Origin: Sphingomonas swuensis
GTDB lineage: Bacteria > Pseudomonadota > Alphaproteobacteria > Sphingomonadales > Sphingomonadaceae
Assembly (NCBI RefSeq): GCF_039538045.1
Contig: NZ_BAABBQ010000001.1
Coordinates: 2,626,001 to 2,690,000, forward strand
DNA: 64,000 nucleotides
Direction: 5' to 3'
The notes beneath the pieces are model-generated. The model did not search any database. It worked only from the letters and a program-made list of their open reading frames with translations, and was not told the origin of the DNA. Both the position numbers and the translations under genes were made by a program. Below, one piece after another: positions 37,197 through 46,200 of this stretch. How positions within the stretch are numbered: position 1 is the stretch's first letter; every line of letters starts with the position of its first letter.

Positions 37197-38532
37197 CAGT
37201 CATTCTCCGGTCGGGCAGGCGCAGCGCGTCGAACAGCGCGGCAAGCTTGTCATGATCCTTGATGCCCGCTGCTTGTTCCAGGCGGGAGCTGGCATCGATG
37301 CCGTAGACTCCGGTGGCTTGCGCGGCGCGGGCGTTGTCGGTCCCGATCCCGCCCGCGAGGAAGGCGCTGGCCTTGGCCGGGTGAGCCGTGACCGCTCCCC
37401 AGTCGCAGGTCGCACCGGTGCCGCCGCCGGGCGAGTCGAACAAGAGACGGTCGCCGCCACGCTCCTCGAAGCCGGCTGTCCAGACTTCGCCGTCGATCCC
37501 GGCCTTGATCCGTGCCACCTCGTCGGAGCTTTCCGAACCGTGGAGCTGCACCGCGGCGAGCGACAGCTGCTGCGCAACCTCGGTCACGAATTCCGGCTGC
37601 TCGTTGCGGAATACGCCGACGGGCTTCAGCCCCTCCGCGCGGGCGACCGCCGCAAGGTCGGCGGCCTGCTCCTTGTCCAGGCACCGGGGCGTGCCCGGTA
37701 CCATGATGAGGCCCGCGTGGGTCGCTCCGGCGTCGGCAGCCGCGATGAGGTCCTCTTCGCGGGTCAGTCCGCAGATCTTGACCCGCCCGAACACCAAAGC
37801 CCGGGCCGCCTCATGCACGTCCGCCGCAGCCATCAGCGAGGAGCCAACCAGAAAGGCATCGGCGTGCGCCGAGAGCCGTTCGGTGTCGGCCCTCGTGGCG
37901 ACGCCGGATTCGCTGACCAGTGTCACGTCCTCGGGCACCAGGCGCGCGAGCCGCTCGGTCACGGCGAGATCGGTCTTCAGCGTCTTGAGGTCGCGATTGT
38001 TGATCCCGACAAGCGTCGCGCCAAGCGCCAGCGCGCGCGCCAGTTCGGCCTCGTCATGCACCTCGACCAGCACGTCCATGCCGAGGCGCTCGGCCTCGGC
38101 CATGACCCTTCGCGCCTCCTCGTCGCCAAGCACCGACATCATGCACAATATGGCGTCGGCGCCATGCCGCCGGGCCTCGGCGACCTGCTCGGGAACGACC
38201 ACGAAGTCCTTGGCGAGGATTGGTCCGTCGAAGCGCGCGCGGACGGTCTCGAGCGCCGCGAACGAGCCGCCGAAGTAGCGCTCGTCGGTCAGGCAGCTGA
38301 CTCCGTCGGCGACCCCGGCATAGGCGTCGATCGCCGTCTCGACCGAATGGCTGGAGCGATGTCCGGACGGCGAGGCGCGCTTCACCTCCATGAGGAAGCG
38401 CGCACCCGGCCGGGCGAGCGCCGCCCGCAGGCTCCGGCGGGTCGGCGCGATGCCGCTTGCATCGAACCCGCGCAGCCGCTCGGCCACTTCGCGGCGCTTG
38501 TTGACGACGATCTCGCCCAGCACGTCAGCCAT
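37186..38532 (-). CDS. trpCF: Fused indole-3-glycerol-phosphate synthase / phosphoribosylanthranilate isomerase
   Basis: This 448-residue fusion carries two successive Trp pathway steps. Residues 1-250 are TrpC ([20 protein letters not shown] with Lys108, [22 protein letters not shown]). Residues 250-448 are TrpF ([11 protein letters not shown] with Cys254, [16 protein letters not shown] with Asp366, [11 protein letters not shown]). The layout copies the enterobacterial TrpCF, whereas alphaproteobacteria usually have separate genes. It starts at ATG 38532, overlapping trpD by 8 bases; the frame is open upstream but unlike the family. Confidence 0.95.
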   Translation of the reverse strand: MADVLGEIVVNKRREVAERLRGFDASGIAPTRRSLRAALARPGARFLMEVKRASPSGHRSSHSVETAIDAYAGVADGVSCLTDERYFGGSFAALETVRARFDGPILAKDFVVVPEQVAEARRHGADAILCMMSVLGDEEARRVMAEAERLGMDVLVEVHDEAELARALALGATLVGINNRDLKTLKTDLAVTERLARLVPEDVTLVSESGVATRADTERLSAHADAFLVGSSLMAAADVHEAARALVFGRVKICGLTREEDLIAAADAGATHAGLIMVPGTPRCLDKEQAADLAAVARAEGLKPVGVFRNEQPEFVTEVAQQLSLAAVQLHGSESSDEVARIKAGIDGEVWTAGFEERGGDRLLFDSPGGGTGATCDWGAVTAHPAKASAFLAGGIGTDNARAAQATGVYGIDASSRLEQAAGIKDHDKLAALFDALRLPDRRMTDEA

Positions 38533-39595
38533 GGCTCGCCTCGACATAGGCCTCGAGGGTGCGGCCGGCGGCGCCGGAGCGAAGCGAGTCGAGCGCCTTT
38601 GCGGTGCCCTCGCGGAAATCGGCGGCGCGCCCGGCAATCCACAGCAGCGCGCCGGCATTGAGCGCCACCGCCTCCTGCTCGGCGACACTGCCGCCGCCAT
38701 CGAGCAGCGCCTTCAGCCGGGCCGCATTCACCTCGGGGTCACCGCCTTCGAGCGCCTGCAGCGCCGAGCGGGTGCAGCCCGCATCCTCGGGCGTGAGGCT
38801 GATCTCTTCCAGTTCGCCGCCGGTGAGGCGGATCGCGCGGGTCTCGGCGTGGAGCGCGATCTCGTCGAGCCCGCCGCCATGCACCACCAGCGCCTCGGCG
38901 ACGCCAAGCGCCTGGAGCACCTGGGCGACCCTGCGCAGCATCCGGGCGTCGGCCACGCCCAGCAGCTGGACCGAGGGCCGAGCCGGGTTCACGCACGGCC
39001 CGAGCAAATTCATCACCGTTCGGACGCTGAGCTGGCGGCGGACCAGCGCGGCGTGCTTCATCCCCGGATGGTAGGCCGGCGCGAAAAGGAAGGTGAAGCC
39101 GGTCTCGTCGAGGAGCCGGCGCGCCCTTGCGGGCTCGAGCTCGAGCCGGGCGCCGAGCACTTCGAGCACGTCTGCCGAGCCGCAGCGGCTCGAAACCGAG
39201 CGATTGCCATGCTTGGCGACCGGCAGCCCGCAGGACGCCGCCACCAGGCCGGCCGCGGTCGAGACGTTGATCGTCCCCGACCCGTCCCCGCCCGTTCCGC
39301 AGCAGTCGGCGAACAGTCCCTCGGGCCGCTCGAACGGCGTGGCCGCGGCGAGCAGCGCCTGCGCCGCGCCGATCATCTCTTCGGGCGTCTCGCCCTTCAT
39401 CCGCAGCGCGATCAGCATCCCGCCGATTTCGCCCGGCTCCAGGCGCCCGAGCACCAGCCGCTCGAACAGATGCTGGCTATGCTCGGCGCTGAGGTCCTCC
39501 CCCGCCAGCAGGCGAGGGAGCGGATTCTGGACGGGGCCGTGATCGACCGGCGGCTCGGCCGGGATGACGGCGGTGAACTGGGCAGTGGGGGTCAA
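38525..39595 (-). CDS. trpD: Anthranilate phosphoribosyltransferase, TTG start
   Basis: This 356-residue enzyme adds phosphoribosyl pyrophosphate to anthranilate. The PRPP loop CCGTGGDGSGTINVST, the AKHGNRSVSSRCGSADVLEVLG block and the LGPCVNPARPSVQLLGV region are complete. No ATG or GTG is in frame near the expected start; TTG at 39595 with GGAG eight bases upstream is the only fit. It is the first structural gene behind the trp leader. trpE and trpG are not in the window. Confidence 0.94.
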   Translation of the reverse strand: MTPTAQFTAVIPAEPPVDHGPVQNPLPRLLAGEDLSAEHSQHLFERLVLGRLEPGEIGGMLIALRMKGETPEEMIGAAQALLAAATPFERPEGLFADCCGTGGDGSGTINVSTAAGLVAASCGLPVAKHGNRSVSSRCGSADVLEVLGARLELEPARARRLLDETGFTFLFAPAYHPGMKHAALVRRQLSVRTVMNLLGPCVNPARPSVQLLGVADARMLRRVAQVLQALGVAEALVVHGGGLDEIALHAETRAIRLTGGELEEISLTPEDAGCTRSALQALEGGDPEVNAARLKALLDGGGSVAEQEAVALNAGALLWIAGRAADFREGTAKALDSLRSGAAGRTLEAYVEASHG

Positions 39596-39613
39596 GAGAC
39601 ATGCTCCGGCAAC

Positions 39614-39638
39614 AAAAAACCCGCCTGGTGGGGCGGGT
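39614..39638 (-). terminator. trp attenuator terminator
   Basis: On the minus strand ACCCGCC-CCACCA-GGCGGGT is followed by a T-run (39619-39614). It lies between the trp leader peptide and trpD. GGCGG at the end of the leader ORF (39682-39678) can pair with the upstream arm as an antiterminator. Confidence 0.85.
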
Positions 39639-39674
39639 CACGTAGGTCAGACTGGGATGAAATGACGAGTCAGC

Positions 39675-39737
39675 TCACCGCCAGCGCCATCGCGCCGCCG
39701 CTTGGGTGTTCCGCCAGTTGTGCCAGCTCTGTGCCAT
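39675..39737 (-). CDS. trpL: trp operon leader peptide
   Basis: This 20-residue peptide, MAQSWHNWRNTQAAARWRWR, has four Trp codons, two of them nearly adjacent at the end (WRWR). It precedes the attenuator terminator and trpD. Low charged tRNA-Trp would stall ribosomes at the final Trp codons and favour antitermination, the classical trp mechanism. Confidence 0.9.
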   Translation of the reverse strand: MAQSWHNWRNTQAAARWRWR

Positions 39738-39746
39738 CGCCGGGCA

Positions 39747-39775
39747 CCTTTTCCGGCGCGCGTCCTTCTTGTCAA
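39747..39775 (-). promoter_or_regulatory. Candidate trp operon promoter
   Basis: A perfect TTGACA (39775-39770) lies about 17 bases upstream of a weak -10 position (AAAAGG). The implied start site is within a few bases of the trpL ATG at 39737, making the leader almost leaderless. The -10 is a poor match, so the exact start is open. Confidence 0.35.
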
Positions 39776-39803
39776 CCGGGATTAAGGCCAGCATCACCCC
39801 GCC

Positions 39804-40802
39804 ATGGACGGTGACATCGTGATCGCGGGTGCCGGCAGCATCGGCTGCTTCGTCGGCGGGCTGCTTGCCGTCGGAGGCGAACGGGTCACGCTCCTCGCAC
39901 GCCCACGGATCGCCGCCGAGGTCGCGGCTCATGGCCTGACCCTCGGCAGCTTCGAGGGCTGGAGCGAGACGGTCGACGCCGACGCACTCGCGATCGAGAC
40001 CGACCCTGCCCGTGCCCTTGCACGGGCGTCGCTCATCCTCGTCACGGTCAAGAGCGGCCAGACCGAGGAGATGGGCCGGCTGATTGCTGCTCACGCCCCA
40101 TCCGTCGCCCCCGTGATCAGCCTCCAGAACGGCCTCGACAATGCCGCGCGGCTTCGCGCGCTCCTTCCTGGCAGGCCGGTGTTCGCCGGGATGGTCAGCT
40201 TCAACGTGCTCCACCGCGGCGAGGGACGCTTCCATCGCGGAACCAGCGGGCCGCTGGTGATCGAGGCCGGCGCGCCGCCGCTCGAGGCTCCGCATCTCGA
40301 CATCGTCCAGCACCCCGACATAACCGCGGTGCTGGCGGGCAAGCTCGTCTACAACCTCAACAATGCTCTGAATGCGCTGTCCGGGCTGACCCTCCGCGAG
40401 CAGCTCGGCGATCGCGCGTGGCGACGGCTTCTCGCCGACTGCCAGGACGAGGCGCTGCGGCTGTTCGAGGCGATGCAGGTCGAGCCTTGGAGCCTCGGCG
40501 GGCTGCCCGTGCGTCGCTTCCCCTTCGTGCTCCGCCTGCCCAACCTTCTCTTCCGCATCGCAGCGCGGCGCGGGGTCAGGATTGATGCCACCGCGCGCTC
40601 GTCGATGATGGAGGATCTGGAGCGCGGCCGCCCGACCGAGATCGACGAATTGCAGGGCAAGGTCGTTGCCCTTGGCGGCGATCACGGCATTGCGACGCCT
40701 GCCAACCGCGCCGTGTTCGAGGCCATCCGCAAGGCCGAAAAGAAGGGTCCCGGCTCGCCCCGGCTCACCCCGCAAAAGCTTCTGGAAGACGTCAGCTCTT
40801 AA
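39804..40802 (+). CDS. panE: 2-dehydropantoate 2-reductase
   Basis: This 332-residue NADPH enzyme of pantothenate/CoA synthesis (ApbA/PanE family) has the nucleotide-binding start IVIAGAGSIGCFVGGLLA, the catalytic Lys region AGKLVYNLNNALNAL, and a conserved Glu/Asp in the C-terminal helical domain (RGRPTEIDELQG). It is divergent from trpL, with 66 bases between. Confidence 0.9.
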   Translation: MDGDIVIAGAGSIGCFVGGLLAVGGERVTLLARPRIAAEVAAHGLTLGSFEGWSETVDADALAIETDPARALARASLILVTVKSGQTEEMGRLIAAHAPSVAPVISLQNGLDNAARLRALLPGRPVFAGMVSFNVLHRGEGRFHRGTSGPLVIEAGAPPLEAPHLDIVQHPDITAVLAGKLVYNLNNALNALSGLTLREQLGDRAWRRLLADCQDEALRLFEAMQVEPWSLGGLPVRRFPFVLRLPNLLFRIAARRGVRIDATARSSMMEDLERGRPTEIDELQGKVVALGGDHGIATPANRAVFEAIRKAEKKGPGSPRLTPQKLLEDVSS

Positions 40803-40857
40803 CTCGGCTTCAACCCTCTTGGCGGTAGCAGGACCCTTCAAGGAGCCATTGCCACCG

Positions 40858-43185
40858 ATGTACGAAGCCCCGGACCGCTACAAGCGCATGATCGCCGCCC
40901 GGTTGCCGGATGGCGAATCTCCCGGGCTCGCCCGAGACAATGGTGCCGGGTCCTCGCCCTTGCGCGACGTTCAGCTGATCGCCCGCGGCCAGCTGGCACC
41001 CTTCTTCGCGATCGCCAGCATCGTCGCGGCCGTCCTCTTCGGAGCGGGCCTGTGGGGCTCGGTCTCGCCGGCATGGCTGCTTGGCTGGGTCGCCGGGGTG
41101 GGTGCCGTCAACTATCTCGCGATGCGCTGGTCGCAGTCGCAGGCGGTGACTTGCGTCGGACGCTCGGGCAAGCCGGTTCCGCCGGCACTGATGATCGGCG
41201 ACGTGGTGATCCGCGCCGCCGTCTGGCTGAGCCTTCCGCTCTACGTCTTCCCGACCCTCGACACCGCCAGCCAGGTCATTGCCGGGACCCTCATCGCCGG
41301 AGTCGGCATTGCCGGCCTCGGCCTCATCGTCATCTTCTCCTCGGCGCTGGCCTGGATGATCGCCTTCACCGCCGGCCTCTCCGCGGCGCTGCTCATGGGC
41401 TCGACCATGGCCTTCCAGCAGATGATCGCCATGCAGTTTGTGCTCGGGGTGGCGATCGTCGGCGTGCTCACCGTCGCCCGCTGGGCGGCCGGGCAGCTCA
41501 AGACCAATGCCGACATGGGCAGCCAGTCCGAAAGCGCCTCGCTCCTGCTCCAGGAGTATGAGCAGCGCGGCGTCGGCTGGCTTTGGCAGATCGATTCGGA
41601 AAACCGCGTCTTCTACGTTTCGAGCCGTCTGAGCTCGCTGGTCGGTCGGCCATCGACCCAGATCCTTGGCCACAGCCTACCTGCGCTGCTCGGCGGAAAC
41701 AGCGAGCTTGGCCGGGTGCTGCTCGACAAGCAGGCCTTCTCCAACCTCGAGATGGAGCTCAAGACCGCCCGCGGCAATCGCTGGATCTCGCTCTCGGGTG
41801 ACCCGATCATCGACACCGCCGGGCGCTTCGAAGGCTTCCGCGGGGTCGGGCTCGACATCACCGACGTTCGTCACACGCAGGAGCGGCTGACCCACCTCGC
41901 CAACGTCGACGTGCTGTCGGGCCTGCCCAACCGCGGCCGGGTCCGCCAGCTGCTCGGCGAGGCGCTGCGCGCCGCAACCGCCGGCAATGTGCCCTGCGCG
42001 ATCATGTTCCTCGACCTCGACGGCTTCAAGCCGGTCAACGACACCTTCGGCCACCCCAAGGGTGACGCGGTGCTCCAGGCGGTCGCCAAGCGGCTGTGTG
42101 ACGAGGTCTCCTCCGACGGGCATGTCGGGCGCCTCGGCGGCGACGAGTTCGCGATCGTCATTCCTGACGCTCAGAGCCGCCGCAAGGTCGAGCAGATGGC
42201 CGACCGGATCATCGTCGCCATCGCCGAACCCTTCTCGATCGACGGGACCGAGATCCGGATCGGCGTCTCGGTCGGATGCGCCTTCGGACCCATCGACGGG
42301 GCGACGGTCGACGACCTCATCCTCAAGGCCGACCTCGCCCTCTACCAGGCCAAGGATGCCGGCCGCGGTGTGGTCCGCTACTTTTCGTCCGAGCTCCAGT
42401 CGGAGCAGGAGGACCGGGTCCGGCTCGAGGCGGACATCCGTGCCGCGCTCGAGAGCCGCCAGTTCCACCTCGCCTTCCAGCCGCTGGTCAGCGCCAAGAA
42501 CCAGAAGCTGGTCGGTTTCGAGGCGCTGGTCCGCTGGAATCATCCGAAGCGCGGCTTCGTGCCGCCCAACGTCTTCATCCCGGTGGCCGAGGAATGCGGC
42601 CTTATGGGCCCGCTCGGCGACTTCATCATCGAGGAGGCCTGCCGCGCCGCCGCGACCTGGCCCGAGCCGATCACCGTCGCGCTGAACGTCAGCCCCAAGC
42701 AGATCCTGCCGAGCCTCCCGACCGTGCTCAGCCAGGCGCTCGCCCGCTACAAGCTGCCCGGCAACCGGATCGAGCTCGAAGTCACCGAGGGCGTGTTCAT
42801 CGACAGCTCGAGCCGAAGCCTCGACATCCTCGGCCGGCTTCGCGCACTCGGAGTCGGGATCGCGCTCGACGACTTCGGCACCGGCTATTCGTCGATCGGC
42901 TATCTCAACAAGGCGGTTTTCCACAAGTTGAAGATCGATGGCAGCTTCGTCCGTGACGCCGGTACCCGGCCCGGAAACGTCGCGATCATCAAGTCAATCG
43001 TGGCGCTGGCGAAGGACTTCCGCATGTCGGTCACCGCCGAGGGCGTGGAGACTGCCGAGGACTTCGAGCGGATGCGCGAGCTCGGCTGCGACACCATCCA
43101 GGGCTATCTGTTCGGCAAGCCGCTTTCCTACGAGCGGGCCAACCAGCTGGTCACCGGGCTGGGCGCACGCAAGCTCGCCAGCTGA
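40858..43185 (+). CDS. Membrane GGDEF-EAL cyclic-di-GMP protein with PAS
   Basis: This is a 775-residue protein. The N-terminal part (about 35-210) holds five to six membrane segments, a likely MASE-type sensor. A PAS/PAC domain (about 235-345) precedes a GGDEF domain whose active site is intact (RLGGDEFAIV near residue 427). The EAL domain starts near 555 (GFEALVRWNHPKRG) and keeps the metal/catalytic blocks NVSPKQ, EVTEGVFID and DDFGTGYSSIGYL. Both diguanylate cyclase and phosphodiesterase activity are possible. ATG 40858 is chosen because upstream sequence overlaps panE. No operon partner is seen. Confidence 0.9.
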   Translation: MYEAPDRYKRMIAARLPDGESPGLARDNGAGSSPLRDVQLIARGQLAPFFAIASIVAAVLFGAGLWGSVSPAWLLGWVAGVGAVNYLAMRWSQSQAVTCVGRSGKPVPPALMIGDVVIRAAVWLSLPLYVFPTLDTASQVIAGTLIAGVGIAGLGLIVIFSSALAWMIAFTAGLSAALLMGSTMAFQQMIAMQFVLGVAIVGVLTVARWAAGQLKTNADMGSQSESASLLLQEYEQRGVGWLWQIDSENRVFYVSSRLSSLVGRPSTQILGHSLPALLGGNSELGRVLLDKQAFSNLEMELKTARGNRWISLSGDPIIDTAGRFEGFRGVGLDITDVRHTQERLTHLANVDVLSGLPNRGRVRQLLGEALRAATAGNVPCAIMFLDLDGFKPVNDTFGHPKGDAVLQAVAKRLCDEVSSDGHVGRLGGDEFAIVIPDAQSRRKVEQMADRIIVAIAEPFSIDGTEIRIGVSVGCAFGPIDGATVDDLILKADLALYQAKDAGRGVVRYFSSELQSEQEDRVRLEADIRAALESRQFHLAFQPLVSAKNQKLVGFEALVRWNHPKRGFVPPNVFIPVAEECGLMGPLGDFIIEEACRAAATWPEPITVALNVSPKQILPSLPTVLSQALARYKLPGNRIELEVTEGVFIDSSSRSLDILGRLRALGVGIALDDFGTGYSSIGYLNKAVFHKLKIDGSFVRDAGTRPGNVAIIKSIVALAKDFRMSVTAEGVETAEDFERMRELGCDTIQGYLFGKPLSYERANQLVTGLGARKLAS

Positions 43186-43188
43186 TCG

Positions 43189-43473
43189 TCAGCGCTGGCT
43201 CGAAGCCAGCGTCGGCAGCCGCGCCTTGACCGCCTGAAACTCGGCGACCGACACCCGTCCGTCGCGATCGGTGTCGGCAAGCGCCTTCAGGGCGGCCAGG
43301 GCCGGCTGCGCCTCGAAGGTGGTCAGCCATCCATCGCCATTCTGGTCGAAGCGGCGGATCGCCCAGGCGGCGAGGACCGGATCGCGGTCGAACAGGTCGG
43401 TCGCGCGCGGATTGACCGGCGTGGCTTCGGCGGCTGCCACCTGCAGGGCGGCACTCATCAACAAGGCGAACAT
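43189..43473 (-). CDS. Secreted EF-hand protein
   Basis: This 94-residue protein has a short signal peptide (MFALLMSAALQVAAAEA) and two EF-hand loops, DQNGDGWLTTFE and DTDRDGRVSVAE, so it probably binds calcium in the periplasm. A GGGAG site supports ATG 43473. An upstream GGAAC and CGTT pair spaced by 18 bases (43535-43509) is near the stress-sigma consensus. It is convergent with the GGDEF-EAL gene. Confidence 0.78.
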   Translation of the reverse strand: MFALLMSAALQVAAAEATPVNPRATDLFDRDPVLAAWAIRRFDQNGDGWLTTFEAQPALAALKALADTDRDGRVSVAEFQAVKARLPTLASSQR

Positions 43474-43508
43474 CGCTCGACACTCCCGAGAGTAATCTTC
43501 GTCCGTCA

Positions 43509-43535
43509 AACGTCCGAGAACGGACCGGGGGTTCC
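43509..43535 (-). promoter_or_regulatory. Weak EcfG-like promoter ahead of the EF-hand gene
   Basis: Minus-strand GGAAC (43535-43531) and CGTT (43512-43509) are separated by 18 bases, one more than the accepted 16-17 spacing. The predicted start lies about 30 bases before the EF-hand gene. Confidence 0.25.
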
Positions 43536-43664
43536 CGAGCCTCGTCATCGACTCGTCACGCGACGGAAACCTGACCGCCAAGGACCGGCAACAATGCTGT
43601 CGCCTGACTTCCCTAGGGCCCCCTGACAGCCGGCGCGCAGCCGCCGGGGGGACAAGGGAACAAC

Positions 43665-46178
43665 ATGAACGCTCACGCTTCCGCCGGCCTCCGGGCCGCT
43701 TTCATCCTGCTCATGTCGGGAGCGGCCGTTCCGGCCTTCGCCCAGGCTGGCACCACCCTTCCGCCGCAGGAGCAGACAACCACCGGAACGCCGAGCAGCG
43801 CGCCGGAAGTGCCGGGCGACGCTCAGCGCGCCGACTCGGCGCTTGCCGAGCAGGGCGCTCGTGACGAGACACCGCGCAGCAATGCCGGCGGACTGCAGGA
43901 AATCGTCGTCACCGCGACCAAGCGCGAGACCAACCTCCAGCGGACGCCGATCGCCATTTCGGTCGCCAACGCCCAGGCGCTCGAGGATCGCTCGGTGCAG
44001 AGCCTGCTCGACCTCGGCGACGGTTCGATCCCCGGCCTTCGCGTCGCGACCTTCGAGGCGCGCCAGTCGGCGGTGACCATCGGCATCCGCGGCATCGTGC
44101 CGCTCGACGCCAACCAGCCCGCCCGCGAGCAGGGCGTCGGCGTTTACCTCGACGGCGTCTACCTCGGCCGGCAGCAGGGCCTTGGCGCGGCGCTGCTCGA
44201 CATCGAGCGGATCGAGGTCCTCAAGGGCCCGCAGGGCACGCTCTTCGGACGCAACACCTCGGGCGGCGCGGTCAGCATGGTGACCAAGGCGCCGACCGGC
44301 CGCTTCGGTCTTCGCGGCAGCATCGGCGCGGGCAATTACGGCGCGGTCAATGGCAACGTCCACGTCGACTTGCCCGCGATCGGCCCTTTCTCCTTCAAGT
44401 TCGACGCAGCCGCCGACTATCGCGACGGGATCACCAGGAACCCGATGCCGGGGCAGAAGGACTTCGGCTACTATGATCGCCAGGGCTTCCAGGCGAAGCT
44501 CCGCTTCCGCCCGAGCCCGTCCTTCACCGCCGACTTCGCCTATGATGCGGGCAAGGACAAGAACACGCCCTTCTACAGCCAGCTGATCAACTTCAATCCC
44601 AACGGCTATCCGGTCGGAACGCTGACCGGCTCGCTGCCGTCGAGCCAGGTCCGGCCCTTGCCGCCGCTCGTCGTGATCGAGGGCGACAAGGTGCAGAAGG
44701 TCGCCGACATCGGCGTTCCGCAGCGCCCCTCGGTCGACAAGACCCGCGGTGCCTCGGCCAATCTGCGCTGGAACGTCGCCGACTGGCTCGAGCTGCGCTC
44801 GATCACCGCCTATCGCGACGTCAGCGTCGACCAGTGGGACAATGTCGGCGGCGCCCACCGCCCGCCGGTCTTCTCGCCCAACGGCCTCTTCTCGCGCTAC
44901 TCGCTCTCCTACCTCGAGCAGAACCAGTACAGCCAGGAGTTCCAAGCCGTCGGCCGGATCGCCGACCAGCTCGACTATGTGTTCGGCGTCTACTGGTTCC
45001 GCGAGAAGGCCTTCGAAGAAGCCGCGACCCCGAGTTCGCTGCGCTGGAATGCCGACGGTACCGCCTACACGGTGGTCGATGCGTGCACCGGCTCGGGCGG
45101 GTTCGGCTCACTCCCGGGCTGCCGCTCGATCGACCGCGGAAGCCGGGTCAAGTCAACCAGCCGTGCGGTCTTCGGCCAGGCGACCTGGACTCCCCCGGGG
45201 CTCGAGCAGCTCAAGCTCACCGTCGGCGGCCGCTACACCGCGGACAAGAAGGACGGCGTCCTCTATCTCCTCAACAACCAGCCGTCGCGCTGCCCGCCGA
45301 CGTCGACGACGGCGCCGCTCTGCACGCTCGACCTCGACACCAACCGCTTCAACCCGCTGGTGACGATCGCCTACGAGCCGACCCGCTCGATCAACCTCTA
45401 TGCCAAATATGCCACCGGCTATCGCTCGGGCGGCGCCAGTTCGCGCTCGGTCACCTATCGCGAGTTCGGGCCCGAGGACGTCAAGAGCTACGAGGTCGGG
45501 GCAAAGACCGAGTGGTTCGACCGCCGCCTGCGCGTGAATGCCGCCGCCTACCTCATGGACCGCACCGGCAGCCAGGTCGACTTCTCGAGCGTCGTCTCGA
45601 CCGGTGGTACCTCGACCCGCAACACGCTCGACACGATCAATGCGCCGGGCAAGACCAAGATCCGGGGCGTCGAGATCGACTTCATCGCCCGGGTCACCGA
45701 CAACCTCCAGCTGTCAGGCGCCTACGCCTACACCTACACCAAGGTGCCCGACACGTCCGATCCGCAGCGTCCGGGAAGCCCGAGGGTCCCGGTGTTCATC
45801 GTCTACACGCCGCGCAACGTCGCCAATGGCGCGATCGACTATGAGCTGCCGCTCAACTGGAACGAGACCAAGCTGCGCTTCCACATCGATGGCAACTACA
45901 ATCAGGCGACGCAGAGCTTCGCCGAATATGCCACGAAGAACGATAGCAGCTTCGTCGTGAACGCGCGGCTTGCGCTGGCCGACATCGCGCTCGGCAACAA
46001 CCAGTTCACGCTGGCGGCCTGGTCGCGCAACCTGTTCAACGAACAGTATATCTACCGCCGCGACCCCTCGACCAGCCTGCCCAATCCGACCACCGGGGCA
46101 GTCAACGGCATCACCGGCGAATATGCCAACTTCGGCGTGCCCCGGACCTACGGCCTGGAGCTCAGCGTCAAGCTCTGA
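43665..46178 (+). CDS. TonB-dependent outer-membrane receptor
   Basis: The 837-residue receptor has a signal peptide ending near AVPAFAQ, a low-complexity linker and a TonB-box-like start (LQEIVVTATKRETNLQRTPIAI). The plug (about 75-190, GIRGIVPLDANQPAREQG; GPQGTLFGRNTSGGAVSMVT) and a beta-barrel ending TYGLELSVKL complete it. It is the classical sphingomonad receptor type, related to but clearly distinct from the one at 3417. AAGGGAAC precedes ATG 43665. Ligand unknown; the next gene, on the other strand, is a hybrid kinase. Confidence 0.92.
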   Translation: MNAHASAGLRAAFILLMSGAAVPAFAQAGTTLPPQEQTTTGTPSSAPEVPGDAQRADSALAEQGARDETPRSNAGGLQEIVVTATKRETNLQRTPIAISVANAQALEDRSVQSLLDLGDGSIPGLRVATFEARQSAVTIGIRGIVPLDANQPAREQGVGVYLDGVYLGRQQGLGAALLDIERIEVLKGPQGTLFGRNTSGGAVSMVTKAPTGRFGLRGSIGAGNYGAVNGNVHVDLPAIGPFSFKFDAAADYRDGITRNPMPGQKDFGYYDRQGFQAKLRFRPSPSFTADFAYDAGKDKNTPFYSQLINFNPNGYPVGTLTGSLPSSQVRPLPPLVVIEGDKVQKVADIGVPQRPSVDKTRGASANLRWNVADWLELRSITAYRDVSVDQWDNVGGAHRPPVFSPNGLFSRYSLSYLEQNQYSQEFQAVGRIADQLDYVFGVYWFREKAFEEAATPSSLRWNADGTAYTVVDACTGSGGFGSLPGCRSIDRGSRVKSTSRAVFGQATWTPPGLEQLKLTVGGRYTADKKDGVLYLLNNQPSRCPPTSTTAPLCTLDLDTNRFNPLVTIAYEPTRSINLYAKYATGYRSGGASSRSVTYREFGPEDVKSYEVGAKTEWFDRRLRVNAAAYLMDRTGSQVDFSSVVSTGGTSTRNTLDTINAPGKTKIRGVEIDFIARVTDNLQLSGAYAYTYTKVPDTSDPQRPGSPRVPVFIVYTPRNVANGAIDYELPLNWNETKLRFHIDGNYNQATQSFAEYATKNDSSFVVNARLALADIALGNNQFTLAAWSRNLFNEQYIYRRDPSTSLPNPTTGAVNGITGEYANFGVPRTYGLELSVKL

Positions 46179-46200
46179 GGAAAGCAAAGCTGGCGGCGGG

